A model generated the notes under the pieces. It was not told where the DNA came from, did not search any database, and was given only the letters and a program-made list of their open reading frames with translations. 41,488 bases of DNA. Source: Roseovarius sp. UBA6167. Lineage in GTDB: Bacteria > Pseudomonadota > Alphaproteobacteria > Rhodobacterales > Rhodobacteraceae. The DNA is taken from the NCBI GenBank assembly GCA_002428225.1, contig DIUD01000004.1, forward strand, positions 20,676 through 62,163. The letters are read 5' to 3'. Each line of letters starts with the position of its first letter. The stretch's first letter is position 1. Of the stretch, positions 8,862 to 17,572 are shown piece after piece. The position numbers and the translations under genes are program-made.

Positions 8862-9368
8862 ATGATGAAGGATCAACCCATGGAGGACACCGGCGAGGCC
8901 TACAGGCAGGGGATGCGCCGGCTGGCGGCAGGGGTCTCGCTGATAACGACGCAAGACCGCGGCCAGTGCTACGGCATGGCGGCAACGGCCGTCACATCGG
9001 TGACGGCAGCGCCGCCCACGCTGTTGGTCTGTGTCAACCGGGGGGCCTCCATTCACGCCCCCTTGCTTGCTACGGGCCGCTTCTGCGTCAATGTCCTGTC
9101 CGAGGAACACGACGCCCTGCCCTCTGTATTTGCCAATTCCGAAAAGCGCGCTCAGCGTTTTGATCACGGGGAATGGTATGATCTGATGGGGCTTCCGGTT
9201 CTTCGTGGCGCGGAGGTCGCTTTCATATGCGAGGCAGAGGAGCACGGTTCGGTGGGCTCCCACGCGGTGATCCTCGGTCGGGTTGTCGATGTGCCGGAGC
9301 TTCGGCCCGCGCCGCAGCCCTTGATCTGGCACGAGGGGGCGATACGAACACTCGCGAAGGGCGCGTGA
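8862..9368 (+). CDS. Flavin reductase-like domain protein (monooxygenase partner)
   Basis: 168 residues; start ATG at 8862 (a second ATG follows at once) after an AGGAGGGTGAC ribosome site. The flavin reductase fold is recognisable from FRxGMRRLAAGVSLITT-like sequence near residue 16, GMAATAVTSVTAAPPTLLVCVN, FCVNVLSEEH and the late GSHAVILGRV. Such proteins reduce FMN with NAD(P)H and release it to a partner monooxygenase. The adjacent NtaA-type gene, 9 bases upstream, is the obvious partner, making a two-component system like NtaA/NtaB. The last residues after WHEGAIRTLAKGA are normal for the family. Confidence 0.9.
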   Translation: MMKDQPMEDTGEAYRQGMRRLAAGVSLITTQDRGQCYGMAATAVTSVTAAPPTLLVCVNRGASIHAPLLATGRFCVNVLSEEHDALPSVFANSEKRAQRFDHGEWYDLMGLPVLRGAEVAFICEAEEHGSVGSHAVILGRVVDVPELRPAPQPLIWHEGAIRTLAKGA

Positions 9369-9652
9369 AGGTGGATCTTGCGCACCCTGCGATCCGATCG
9401 CCGGCCTGCATCCATGTCATCTACCCCATTCAGGACATTTCATGCCTCGACGATCCCCGCGCGTCCGCCGGCCCCGATGCAATGCGCCGCATGGCAGGGC
9501 ATGGCGACGGCGCTGCGCGGCTCAGGGCCGGGGATCGGGAGCGTTCAGGAATTTTGAACTCGCGTCCCGACCGTTGGTCATCGGTCAGCACCCTTTCGCC
9601 GGTCCGCCGATCCGGATAGGTATGCACCTGAACAATGAGGGACGTGACCGGC

Positions 9653-10438
9653 ATGAGCAAGGACCAACAGGGCGACGTCAAGGCAGCCGGACGGACACTC
9701 GACCTGTTCGAAATCTTCGCGCGCCACCCCGAGCCGCTCTCCTTGTCGGAACTGGCAAAGCAGATGGGGGCGCCCGTCTCCAGCATACATGCGTTGGTGA
9801 AGACGCTTCGCGCCAGAGGCTTTGTCTATGTGTTCGAGGATCGGAAACTGCTCTACCCGACGCGCCGAATGCAGGTTCTGACGAACCGGATCGCCGAGAA
9901 TGAGCCGGTGGTCGAGCTTCTGGCGCCAATCCTCCAGCGATTGCAGGAAGCGAGCGACGAGACGATAATGCTGGGCAAGCGGCAGGACGACGTGATCGTC
10001 TATCTTGATGTGCAGGAATGCCAGAGACCGATCCGGTATGCGCCACATCCCGGCGAGCGCAAGCCCTTGCATTCCAGTGCGATCGGCAAGGCGATGCTCA
10101 GTCTCGAAACCGACGACGATATCCGCCGGACGCTCTCGATCGTCGGCCAGCCCCGGGTGACGGCGAACACACTGACTGATCTTGATGCTCTGATCGCGGA
10201 TATTCGGAACGGTCGTGAGCAGGGCGTATTCGTCACGCGAGGAGAGAACGTGGCGGACGTGATGGGGATTGCGATGGTGGTCCAGCTCGGAGGCGAGCCC
10301 GCCGGGATCGCGATCGGCGGCCCGATGCCACGGATGATCGAAAAGGAGCAGATATGCCGCGATCTTCTCGCGGCGGCGCGACGTGATATTCTCGCCCTCG
10401 AGGTGGACCAGACCACAACGCTGCGCCGCGGAAAGTGA
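9653..10438 (+). CDS. IclR family transcriptional regulator
   Basis: 261 residues from the ATG at 9653; an in-frame ATG at 9635 is also possible but lacks a better ribosome site. An N-terminal winged helix-turn-helix (about 10-70: LSLSELAKQMGAPVSSIHALVKTL) is followed by the IclR effector domain, with LHSSAIGKAML, EQGVFVTRGEN and GIAIGGPM in family positions. It ends the rightward catabolic operon after a 284-base gap that holds nothing I recognise. IclR proteins sense small acids or aromatic compounds, so it probably controls the transporter and enzyme genes on both sides of 5103-5321; this is inferred from position. Confidence 0.9.
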   Translation: MSKDQQGDVKAAGRTLDLFEIFARHPEPLSLSELAKQMGAPVSSIHALVKTLRARGFVYVFEDRKLLYPTRRMQVLTNRIAENEPVVELLAPILQRLQEASDETIMLGKRQDDVIVYLDVQECQRPIRYAPHPGERKPLHSSAIGKAMLSLETDDDIRRTLSIVGQPRVTANTLTDLDALIADIRNGREQGVFVTRGENVADVMGIAMVVQLGGEPAGIAIGGPMPRMIEKEQICRDLLAAARRDILALEVDQTTTLRRGK

Positions 10439-10499
10439 GCGTGGATCGGATGACCGCGCGGCGCCGTCGATCAAGGTGGCGAACTGGGGGTGGACGGCA

Positions 10500-11249
10500 T
10501 CATTCCGCTGCCGTGCCGATCGGAATTGCCGCGCCGTCGAGCGCGGGATCGAAGAGAAGGGCACGGTCGCGGCCTGCATGTTTGGCACGGTAAAGCGCGC
10601 GGTCGGCTTGCTGGATGGCGCTGTCTATGTCGCCGCCGGGAAGCAGGGCAGCGACACCGAAACTCGCGGTGAGGTGCAGCGTGTACTCGCCAAAGAAGAT
10701 CGGGCTGGCGCGCACCCGCGCGGCGAGCCGTTCGGCGATCGAAAGCCCCTCTTCGTGATGCGCGCCCATGATCACGATGACGAACTCCTCGCCGCCGAAG
10801 CGCGCGACGATATCATCGGCGCGGCAATTCGCGGTCAGCATCGCCGCAAACTGCCGCAGCGCCTGATCGCCGGCGAAATGACCGTAACGGTCATTGAACC
10901 CCTTGAAATTGTCGATATCGGTGACGATCACCGCGCAGGTTATCCCGGTCATCTCCGCGGCCCGCTCATAAAAGCTGAGCCGGGTCCGGACCCCCGTCAG
11001 CATGTCATGATGCAGGGCATGTTCGAGCCGCTCGCCCAGGCGGCTGACCGCGCGCATCCGCTGGCCCACAAACCACGCGATCGGCGCGGCAAGCACAAGC
11101 GCCATGACCGAACCGGGCAAGAGCGTGCGCGCGGCAAGATCAGGCGGCAGCACCACATAGCGCAGTGCAATGCTACCCAGAAGCGCAACCGCCGCGATTG
11201 CCGCCGTGAAGCGCCAGACATCGGCACCGGTGCGCACATGCCAGGACAT
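10500..11249 (-). CDS. Membrane-anchored diguanylate cyclase (GGDEF domain)
   Basis: 249 residues from the ATG at 11249 (GAGAGGGGAGGG just upstream); a GTG start at 11276 in the same frame is less likely. Two membrane segments (roughly 14-34 and 44-62) precede a short linker and a GGDEF domain. HDMLTGVRTRLSF, DIDNFKGFND and GGEEF are present, the last being an active variant of the signature. The RADD motif five residues before GGEEF fits the RxxD inhibitory I-site, so feedback by cyclic-di-GMP is likely. It should make c-di-GMP from two GTP at the inner membrane. No periplasmic sensor domain fits between the two helices. It converges with the IclR gene and is 167 bases downstream of rlmH. 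Confidence 0.9.
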   Translation of the reverse strand: MSWHVRTGADVWRFTAAIAAVALLGSIALRYVVLPPDLAARTLLPGSVMALVLAAPIAWFVGQRMRAVSRLGERLEHALHHDMLTGVRTRLSFYERAAEMTGITCAVIVTDIDNFKGFNDRYGHFAGDQALRQFAAMLTANCRADDIVARFGGEEFVIVIMGAHHEEGLSIAERLAARVRASPIFFGEYTLHLTASFGVAALLPGGDIDSAIQQADRALYRAKHAGRDRALLFDPALDGAAIPIGTAAE

Positions 11250-11416
11250 GACCCTCCCCTCTCGCTTGACCCGCACGAAGGATGAGGGATGGAGGTTAAC
11301 GCCTGGTGGAAGCCGCCCCGCGAAATACCGCGGATTTGAGGTGAATTTCTTCTATCCCATTTCCTCTATCCCCCCGTGCCGCGCAGCCTTCGGGGCGCAA
11401 GGATGCAGGCGAGTGC

Positions 11417-11887
11417 TCATTCCCGGTGATAGGGGCTTCCCGCGAGAATCGAAGCGGCGCGGTAGAGTTGCTCGGCCAGCATCACGCGCACCAGCATATG
11501 CGGCCAGACCATCGGCCCGAAGGACAGAACCAGATCCGCCCGCACCGTCAATTCCGGCGCCAGCCCGTCCGCCCCGCCGATCACGAGCGCCACGTCGCTC
11601 CGTCCCGCATCGCGCCACCCCGCGAGACAGTCGGCGAACGCGGGAGAGCGCATCATCCGGCCCCGCTCATCGAGGGCCACCACCGCCGCGCCTTGCGGGA
11701 TCGCACGCTCGAGCAGCGCCGCCTCGGCCGCCATGCCACCACCGCGCCGGTCCTCGACTTCCTGCACGCTCGCCGGGCCAAGGCCGAGCGCGCGGCCCGT
11801 CCGGTCGAACCGCGTCAGATAATCGTCAACGAGGGTGCGCTCCGGTCCGGCGCGCAACCGGCCGACCGCGCATATGCGCAGCCGCAC
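11417..11887 (-). CDS. rlmH: 23S rRNA pseudouridine(1915)-N3 methyltransferase RlmH
   Basis: 156 residues. The start is a GTG at 11887 that follows directly on the stop of rsfS, so the two are coupled. The SPOUT methyltransferase fold is shown by LRICAVGRLRAGPE, VALDERGRMMRSPAFA, LVIGGADGLAPE (the SAM-binding knot region) and the C-terminal LVRVMLAEQLYRAASILAGSPYHRE, which is nearly invariant in this family. RlmH methylates pseudouridine 1915 in helix 69 of 23S rRNA on assembled ribosomes. The rsfS-rlmH order is common in Alphaproteobacteria. Confidence 0.96.
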   Translation of the reverse strand: MRLRICAVGRLRAGPERTLVDDYLTRFDRTGRALGLGPASVQEVEDRRGGGMAAEAALLERAIPQGAAVVALDERGRMMRSPAFADCLAGWRDAGRSDVALVIGGADGLAPELTVRADLVLSFGPMVWPHMLVRVMLAEQLYRAASILAGSPYHRE

Positions 11888-12295
11888 TCAGACCCTGGCG
11901 GGAGAAGCCTGCCCCGAGGGCAGCCACATCTTCTCGAGCTGGTAGAACTCGCGCACCTCGGGGCGAAACACATGCACGATGACATCGCCGGTGTCGATCA
12001 GCACCCAGTCGCCGGTTTCCTTGCCCTCGGTCCGGGACCGGACACCGTGTTCCTGCTTGAGCCGATCCACGAGCTTTTCGGCGATCGCCGAGACCTGGCG
12101 CGACGAACGCCCCGAGCAGATCACCATGTAATCGCCCATGACCGATCTGCCGTGCAGGTCGATCTGCACGATGTCTTCGGCCTTGTCATCGTCGAGGGAT
12201 TCGAGGATCGCCGCAAGCTGCGCCTGGCTATCCGTTTGGGGTGCGGCAGTCACCCGGACCGCCGCCATATCCGCGGCAGGGGCCGCATGAGACAT
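11888..12295 (-). CDS. rsfS: Ribosome silencing factor RsfS
   Basis: 135 residues if started at the ATG at 12295. Family core: ILESLDDDKAEDIVQIDL, DYMVICSGRSSRQVSAIAEKL, EGKETGDWVLIDTGDVIVHVF and REFYQLEKMW. RsfS binds ribosomal protein L14 and blocks subunit joining when nutrients are low. The start is uncertain: the frame stays open to 12352, an AGGAGG lies 17 bases before the 12295 ATG but only 8 before an in-frame CTG, and an ATG at 12268 is another option. The N-terminal ~25 residues are Ala-rich and poorly conserved in this family, so they do not decide it. It is the first gene of the rsfS-rlmH pair. Confidence 0.93.
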   Translation of the reverse strand: MSHAAPAADMAAVRVTAAPQTDSQAQLAAILESLDDDKAEDIVQIDLHGRSVMGDYMVICSGRSSRQVSAIAEKLVDRLKQEHGVRSRTEGKETGDWVLIDTGDVIVHVFRPEVREFYQLEKMWLPSGQASPARV

Positions 12296-12360
12296 GAGAG
12301 ACAGGACATCGTCCTCCTTGGTTGCGCACCGCTGAACCCCGGTGCCGGGCATATGTCAAA

Positions 12361-12389
12361 GCTAACAAGAGAATCGCGACTTTTCAATG
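12361..12389 (-). promoter_or_regulatory. Possible promoter for rsfS-rlmH
   Basis: On the minus strand TTGAAA (12384-12389) and TAGCTT (12361-12366) are separated by 17 bases, upstream of rsfS in the divergent gap before the ThDP-enzyme gene. The -35 match is good and the -10 match is weak, so this is a tentative call. Confidence 0.3.
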
Positions 12390-12583
12390 AATGGCTGCAC
12401 ACGGAGCCGCCCGCCGGGCAAAAAACATGCAACGGCCGCCGGACCGCCCGGCATTTCGACAACTGGCCGACGAGGCATTCGGGCCCTGAGCGTCAGGATC
12501 GGAGGGCATCGCCCCTTGCCCCGGCTTGCGGTCGCGCGCCGGACCGGCCACAACAGGAGCCGGACCACCACAGGACTTTGCCC

Positions 12584-14206
12584 ATGAGCCGCCCCGAGAC
12601 ATCGCCCCCCCGCGCCGCCGATCATCTGGCCCGGCGGCTTTTTGATGCCGGGTGCCGTCACGCCTTCGGGATGCCCGGAGGCGAGGTTCTGACGGTGATG
12701 GACGCGCTGGTGCGCGCCGGAATCGAGGTCACGCTGGCGCGGCATGAAAACGCGGCCGCCTTCATGGCCGAGGGGGTCTGGCACCGCACCGGCGCGCCGG
12801 GGATCCTGGTGGCGACGCTGGGGCCGGGGATCTTGAACGGCGTCAACGCCATCGCCAATGCGCATCAGGACCGGGTGCCGCTGATCGTGCTTTCGGGCTG
12901 TGTCGATGCCGATGAGGGGCTGAGCTATACCCATCAGATCCTCGATCATCAGGCGGTTCTGGCGCCGATCACCAAGGCCACGTTCCGCCTGACGGCGCAG
13001 GGCGCCGACATCATCGCCGACAGGGCCGTGGGGATCGCCACCGGGGGCCGCCCCGGCCCGGTGCATATCGACGTGCCGATTTCCGTGGCCGATGAGCGGG
13101 TGGCGCTGCCGCGCCTGCGCCGCCGCCCCGATGCCGTGCCGATGGTGCCCGCAGCACCCGAACAGGCGCGCGAGTGGCTGGCGGCGGCGCAGCGCCCGGT
13201 GATGATCGTGGGCCTCGATGCGGTCAACGAGGGCGCGGGCGCCGTGATCCGTGCGACAGCCGAACACCTGAACATCCCCGTCATCACCACCTACAAGGCC
13301 AAGGGGATCCTCCCCGAGACGCATCCGCTGTCACTGGGTGGCGCGGGTCTCTCGTCGCTGGCCGACGGCATCCTCGTGCCCCTGGTGCAAAGCGCCGATC
13401 TGATCCTCTGCGTGGGCTATGATCCGATCGAGATGCGCCCCGGCTGGCGAGAGATCTGGGACCCGGCAGAGGTCAACGTGATCGACATCGCGGCCGTGCC
13501 GAATGACCATTACATGCATCAGGCGACGCTCAATATCGTGGGCGACTCCGGCCCGTCGCTGGCCGCCATAGCGGACGGGATCGCGCCCCGCAGCACCTGG
13601 CCCGATGGCGAGATCGCCACGGCGCGCGCCGCGCTCGGCCGCGCCTTTCCCACCGATGACATGTGGGGGCCCGCTGCCGTGATCGACGAGGCGCGCCGCG
13701 CCTTGCCAGAGGAGGCAATCATCACCGTGGACAGCGGCGCGCACCGCATCCTTCTGTCGCAGATGTGGGTGACGCACCGCCCCCGCTCGGTGCTGCAATC
13801 CAGCGCGCTGTGCACCATGGGCTGTGCCGTGCCGCTGGCCATGGGGGCAAAACTCGCCGCGCCGGAGGCGACGGTGGTCAGCTTTTCCGGCGATGCCGGG
13901 TTTCTCATGGTGGCGGGCGAGTTGTCCACCGCCGCGGAGTTGAACCTGCCGGTGATCTTCGTCGTCTTTGTCGATGCCAGCCTCGCGCTCATCGAGAAGA
14001 AACAGCGCGAGCGGCAGATGGCCAGCCTTGCCGTCGATTTCGGCCGGCACGATTTCGCCGCCATCGGGCGCGCCTTTGGCGGCCACGGTGTGCGGGTTAC
14101 AAACCGGGCGGAGTTGCGCGCAGCACTTGAGGCGGCGCAACAGGCCGACCGTTTCACCGTCATCGCCGCCGAAATCGGCCGCGGTGCCTATGACAACCGT
14201 ATCTGA
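12584..14206 (+). CDS. Thiamine-diphosphate-dependent enzyme, acetolactate synthase-like, altered cofactor motif
   Basis: 540 residues from the ATG at 12584; the frame is open far upstream, but that stretch is antisense to rlmH/rsfS. The three ThDP domains are in order: an N-terminal Pyr domain with the catalytic Glu55 in RHENAAAFMAEG, a central domain near 190-335, and a C-terminal PP domain. The ThDP/Mg motif starts SGDAGF (435-440), but where the paired Asn-Asp or Asn-Asn is expected it reads FVDASLALI, so Val463 replaces the usual metal-binding asparagine. The family includes acetolactate synthase, oxalyl-CoA decarboxylase and 2-hydroxyacyl-CoA lyase. Its partner ten bases downstream is a CaiB CoA-transferase, which hints at a CoA-thioester substrate. 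No regulatory ilvN-type gene is nearby, so biosynthetic acetolactate synthase is unlikely. Confidence 0.85.
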   Translation: MSRPETSPPRAADHLARRLFDAGCRHAFGMPGGEVLTVMDALVRAGIEVTLARHENAAAFMAEGVWHRTGAPGILVATLGPGILNGVNAIANAHQDRVPLIVLSGCVDADEGLSYTHQILDHQAVLAPITKATFRLTAQGADIIADRAVGIATGGRPGPVHIDVPISVADERVALPRLRRRPDAVPMVPAAPEQAREWLAAAQRPVMIVGLDAVNEGAGAVIRATAEHLNIPVITTYKAKGILPETHPLSLGGAGLSSLADGILVPLVQSADLILCVGYDPIEMRPGWREIWDPAEVNVIDIAAVPNDHYMHQATLNIVGDSGPSLAAIADGIAPRSTWPDGEIATARAALGRAFPTDDMWGPAAVIDEARRALPEEAIITVDSGAHRILLSQMWVTHRPRSVLQSSALCTMGCAVPLAMGAKLAAPEATVVSFSGDAGFLMVAGELSTAAELNLPVIFVVFVDASLALIEKKQRERQMASLAVDFGRHDFAAIGRAFGGHGVRVTNRAELRAALEAAQQADRFTVIAAEIGRGAYDNRI

Positions 14207-14216
14207 GGAGATGCCC

Positions 14217-15392
14217 ATGCCCGGCCCGCTTGATGGTCTCGTCATTCTCGATCTGAGCCGGATTCTCGCCGGTCCTACCTGCACGCAGCTTCTGGGCGAT
14301 CTGGGGGCCGAGGTTCTCAAGATCGAGAACCTGAAGGGTGACGACACGCGCCATTGGGGGCCGCCCTTTGCCCTGGACGAGACCGGCAGGCCCACCGATC
14401 TGTCGGCCTATTTCATGTCCTCCAACCGCAACAAGAAATCCGTGGCGGTGGACCTCGCTGACCCGGAGATGCAGAAGACGCTGCGCGATCTGGCGGGCCG
14501 CGCCGATGTGGTGATCGAGAATTTCAAGCCCGGCGGTTTGCGCAAATACGGTCTCGATCACGCGACGCTCTGTGCGGCGTATCCGGGCCTCGTCTATTGC
14601 TCGATTTCCGGGTTCGGGCAGACCGGGCCGAACCGCGACAAGCCGGGCTATGACCTGATGGCGCAAGGGTTTGGCGGGATCATGTCGATCACCGGCGAGG
14701 CGGGGCGAGAGCCGATGAAGGTGGGCGTGGGCGTGGCCGATGTGGTCTGCGGGCTTTATGCGGCGACCGGTATTCTGGCGGCACTGCGCCACCGCGACGC
14801 CACCGGCGAGGGGCAGCATATCGACCTGGCCCTTGTCGATGCCACCATGTCCTGGCTGGTCAACCAGGGGCTGAATTACCTGACCACCGGCGTATCCCCT
14901 GCCCGCGCGGGCAATGCCCATCCCAATATCGTGCCCTATCAGGTCTTTGCGACGGCGGACGGTCATGTGATCGTGGCCGTGGGCAATGACGGCCAGTTTG
15001 CCCGGTTTTGTGACTACCTGGGTCAGCCCGGCTGGGCCGGAGACCCGGCATTTGCCACCAACCCCGCGCGGCTTGCCAACCGCGACACGCTGGTGCCGAT
15101 GATCGCCGGGGCGCTGGCGGGCCGGACCATGCGGGACGTGATCGACGGGCTTGAGGCGCGCCGCGTGCCGGTGGGGCCGGTCAACACGGTTCAACAGGCG
15201 CTGGAGAGCGATCAGGCACAGGCGCGCGGCATGACCATAACCCTGCCCGCGCCGCAGACCGCCACGGGCGAGGTGCGTCTCATCGGCAATCCGCTCAGGT
15301 TCTCGCGCACGCCGGTCAGCTATCGCAGCGCCCCGCCCTCGGTGGGTGCCGATACCGAGGCGGTGCTGGGGCCGCTCAAGGATGGGGCGTAA
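14217..15392 (+). CDS. CaiB/BaiF family (class III) CoA-transferase
   Basis: 391 residues. Two in-frame ATGs (14211, 14217) follow the ThDP-enzyme stop; 14217 is chosen because GAGGAG ends just before 14211, giving six-base spacing. Family landmarks: GPLDGLVILDLSRILAGP, AEVLKIENLKGDDTRHWGPP, SSNRNKKSVAVDL, IENFKPGGLRKYG, SGFGQTGPNRDKPGYD, and Asp175 in GVADVVCG at the catalytic position. It closely follows formyl-CoA/succinyl-CoA-type transferases and differs clearly from the one at 6290. Coupled to the upstream ThDP enzyme, it resembles the general layout of oxalate (frc/oxc) or 2-hydroxy-acid pathways, in which the transferase loads CoA on the acid cleaved by the ThDP enzyme. That role is inferred. 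Confidence 0.92.
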   Translation: MPGPLDGLVILDLSRILAGPTCTQLLGDLGAEVLKIENLKGDDTRHWGPPFALDETGRPTDLSAYFMSSNRNKKSVAVDLADPEMQKTLRDLAGRADVVIENFKPGGLRKYGLDHATLCAAYPGLVYCSISGFGQTGPNRDKPGYDLMAQGFGGIMSITGEAGREPMKVGVGVADVVCGLYAATGILAALRHRDATGEGQHIDLALVDATMSWLVNQGLNYLTTGVSPARAGNAHPNIVPYQVFATADGHVIVAVGNDGQFARFCDYLGQPGWAGDPAFATNPARLANRDTLVPMIAGALAGRTMRDVIDGLEARRVPVGPVNTVQQALESDQAQARGMTITLPAPQTATGEVRLIGNPLRFSRTPVSYRSAPPSVGADTEAVLGPLKDGA

Positions 15393-15468
15393 CGTCCGGT
15401 CACACCGTCGTGATTTGCCGCGACTCGGGGCAGCGCGTAGCCCTCTGGTGTCAACTGGAGGGCAATTC

Positions 15469-15939
15469 ATGCACCGATTTCTGAAACTTCTTGCCATTCT
15501 CATGCTTTTCGCCAGCAGCGCACAGGCGCTGGAACCGCGCGAGGGCTGGGTGATCCTGCAAAGCGAAAAATCCTTTGAGGATCTGGTGAAATCCGTCAAC
15601 ACCGCCGTGGAAACCAGCGAGATTCGCATCGTCACCCAGGCCAGCGCCTCGGCTGGGGCGGCGATGCAGGGCATCACCATTCCCGGCAACCGCGTCTTTG
15701 GCCTTTACCGTAACGATTACGCGCGCCGGATGCTCGATGCCAGCATCGCCGCCGGGATCGAGGCGCCGATCCGGCTCTATGCGACCGAGAACGCCGATGG
15801 CACATCGACGCTGGCCTACAAGACCCCGAGCCACGTCTTTGCCCCGTATTTCGACGAGGGCGGCGACGCGCTGCGCGGCCTCGCCGCCGAGCTTGACGGC
15901 GTGTTCGATGCGGTCGCAGGGGCCGCTGTCGCAGACTGA
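15469..15939 (+). CDS. Secreted DUF302 domain protein
   Basis: 156 residues from the ATG at 15469 with an upstream CTGGAGGG; the open frame starts earlier but without protein character. A signal peptide (MHRFLKLLAILMLFASSAQA) is followed by a DUF302-like domain with GWVILQSEKSFEDLVKSVNTAVE, RVFGLYRNDYARRMLDAS, IEAPIRLYA and TSTLAYKTPSHVFAPY. The function of DUF302 is not established; the fold resembles small ligand-binding domains. It is 76 bases downstream of the CoA-transferase and followed by a strong hairpin terminator, so it may end that transcript. Confidence 0.85.
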   Translation: MHRFLKLLAILMLFASSAQALEPREGWVILQSEKSFEDLVKSVNTAVETSEIRIVTQASASAGAAMQGITIPGNRVFGLYRNDYARRMLDASIAAGIEAPIRLYATENADGTSTLAYKTPSHVFAPYFDEGGDALRGLAAELDGVFDAVAGAAVAD

Positions 15940-15967
15940 CCGGCCCAAACTGACCGGCACGCCATGC

Positions 15968-16000
15968 GCAAAGGCCCGCTCATCCTGAGCGGGCCTTTGC
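15968..16000. terminator. Perfect 15-bp hairpin terminator
   Basis: Arms 15968-15982 and 15986-16000 are perfect reverse complements around the 3-base loop TCC. The stem is GC-rich with AAA/TTT at its base, and it lies 29 bases after the DUF302 stop. The TTT lies inside the stem rather than in a long tail, but the stability and position make termination very likely. Confidence 0.75.
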
Positions 16001-16160
16001 CTATGTCAACTCGCCGCACTATTGAGCATGACGTTTCAAGCCGTCACATTCCTTATCAACGGGATAACGTATTGGTGAAAACCCGCCCGCCCGTATTGCT
16101 GGCATCATGGGTTGAGGGCTAGCTAAAAGTTGATTTTCTGCCGAAAGGGAACCTCGGGCC

Positions 16161-17537
16161 ATGCGTAACGATCAATTCGGGTATGAAACCTCGTTCTCCT
16201 CGCCCGAGGCCGTGCTGGCCTGGGACAGGATGGTGCTGGCGTTTCTCGCCCATGGCGCCCCGACGCCCGACCATCTCGGCGCGGTGCTGGACGAAGAGCC
16301 GGGCTTTGCCATGGCCCATGCGATCAAGGGCCTTTTCTGCATGATGCTCGGCCGCAGCGAGATGGTCGAAACCGCGCGCGCCGCCCATGAGGCGGCGCTC
16401 CTTCATGCGCGGCAAGGCGCGCCGCTGCCGCGCGAGATGGGCTATGTGCGCGCGCTCGGTGCCTGGATTGACGGCCGCCCCACCGGGACGGTGCGCGAGA
16501 TGGAGGCGATCCTGACCCGCTGGCCCGAGGATGCGCTGGCCATGAAGATCGGCCACGCCACCCGCTTCATCCTTGGTGACAACAAGGGGATGCGCGCCTC
16601 GATCGAGGCGCTTTTGCCCGCCTATGACGCGCAAAACCCGGCGCGCGGCTATCTCTTCGGCTGTCACGCCTTCGCGCTGGAAGAGACCGGCGATTATGGC
16701 CGCGCCGAGACGGCGGGACGGCTGGGCCTGAGCCTTGCTGCCGACGATGCCTGGGGGCTGCACGCGGTGGCGCATGTGTTCGACATGACCTGCAATTCAC
16801 GCGCCGGGCTGAGCTGGCTTGAAGGCCGCGAGGCCGCCTGGACGCATTGCAACAATTTCCGCTATCATGTCTGGTGGCACAAGGCGCTGATGCATCTCGA
16901 TCAGGGTGAGATCGACGCGGTGTTCCACCTCTATGACACCGAGGTGCGCCGCGACCACACCGACGATTTCCGCGACATCTCCAACGGGGCCTCGATGCTC
17001 ATGCGCCTAGAGCTGGACGGGATCGACGTGGGCAACCGCTGGGAGGAGATGGCCGATATCTGCGAGCGCCGGACCGGGGATGCCTGCCTCGTCTTTGCCG
17101 ATCTGCACTATCTTCTGGCGCTTATCGGCGGCAAGCGCGAGATCGCGATCAAGCGCCTGATGGCGCGGCTTCATGGTGATGCCAAATGCGCCAATTCCTC
17201 GGACATGATGGCGCGGATGGCAAATCCCGGCCTGTCGGCGGCGACGGGGCTTGAGGCCTTTGGTGAAGGGGATTACAAGACGGCATTTCTCAACCTGGGA
17301 CGGGCGCGCCGCACCATGCAACTTGCCGGCGGCAGCCATGCGCAACGCGACGTGTTCGAGCGTCTGACCATCGATTCGGCGCTGCGCGCCGGCTTCATGG
17401 CCGAGGCCGAGACCATTCTCAAGGAGCGCAGCGCGCACCGCGCGGGCAAGCTCGATCGATACGCCGCCACCCGCCTCGAACTGATCGAGACGGCGCGCGG
17501 CGGCTGGTCCGAGGCAGGGCGTCTCCCGGCCGAGTGA
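16161..17537 (+). CDS. TPR-repeat protein of the tetratricopeptide-repeat 38 family
   Basis: 458 residues starting after AAGGGAACC at about the right distance. It is helical throughout with Ala/Leu/Gly periodicity typical of TPR arrays, and it matches the TTC38-like layout: SPEAVLAWDRMVLAFLAHG near the N-terminus, GHATRFILGDNKGMRASI, GCHAFALEETGDYGRAE, WGLHAVAHVFDM, and WHKALMHLDQGEID. The catalytic role, if any, is unknown; TPR proteins usually bind other proteins. The gene ends 35 bases before opgC on the same strand, so it may share a transcript with the glucan genes. A 160-base stretch before it holds no other gene. Confidence 0.8.
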   Translation: MRNDQFGYETSFSSPEAVLAWDRMVLAFLAHGAPTPDHLGAVLDEEPGFAMAHAIKGLFCMMLGRSEMVETARAAHEAALLHARQGAPLPREMGYVRALGAWIDGRPTGTVREMEAILTRWPEDALAMKIGHATRFILGDNKGMRASIEALLPAYDAQNPARGYLFGCHAFALEETGDYGRAETAGRLGLSLAADDAWGLHAVAHVFDMTCNSRAGLSWLEGREAAWTHCNNFRYHVWWHKALMHLDQGEIDAVFHLYDTEVRRDHTDDFRDISNGASMLMRLELDGIDVGNRWEEMADICERRTGDACLVFADLHYLLALIGGKREIAIKRLMARLHGDAKCANSSDMMARMANPGLSAATGLEAFGEGDYKTAFLNLGRARRTMQLAGGSHAQRDVFERLTIDSALRAGFMAEAETILKERSAHRAGKLDRYAATRLELIETARGGWSEAGRLPAE

Positions 17538-17572
17538 CCCCGCAGCACCATCAACAAGGAGCCGACACCGCG

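Noticed and set aside
9369..9652. A hidden gene or RNA between the flavin reductase and the IclR gene
   Set aside because: No frame with ribosome site or family match, and no stable hairpin with a T-run.
11426..12583. N-terminal extension of the ThDP-enzyme frame by 386 codons
   Set aside because: The extension is antisense to rlmH and rsfS; family similarity begins at the ATG at 12584.
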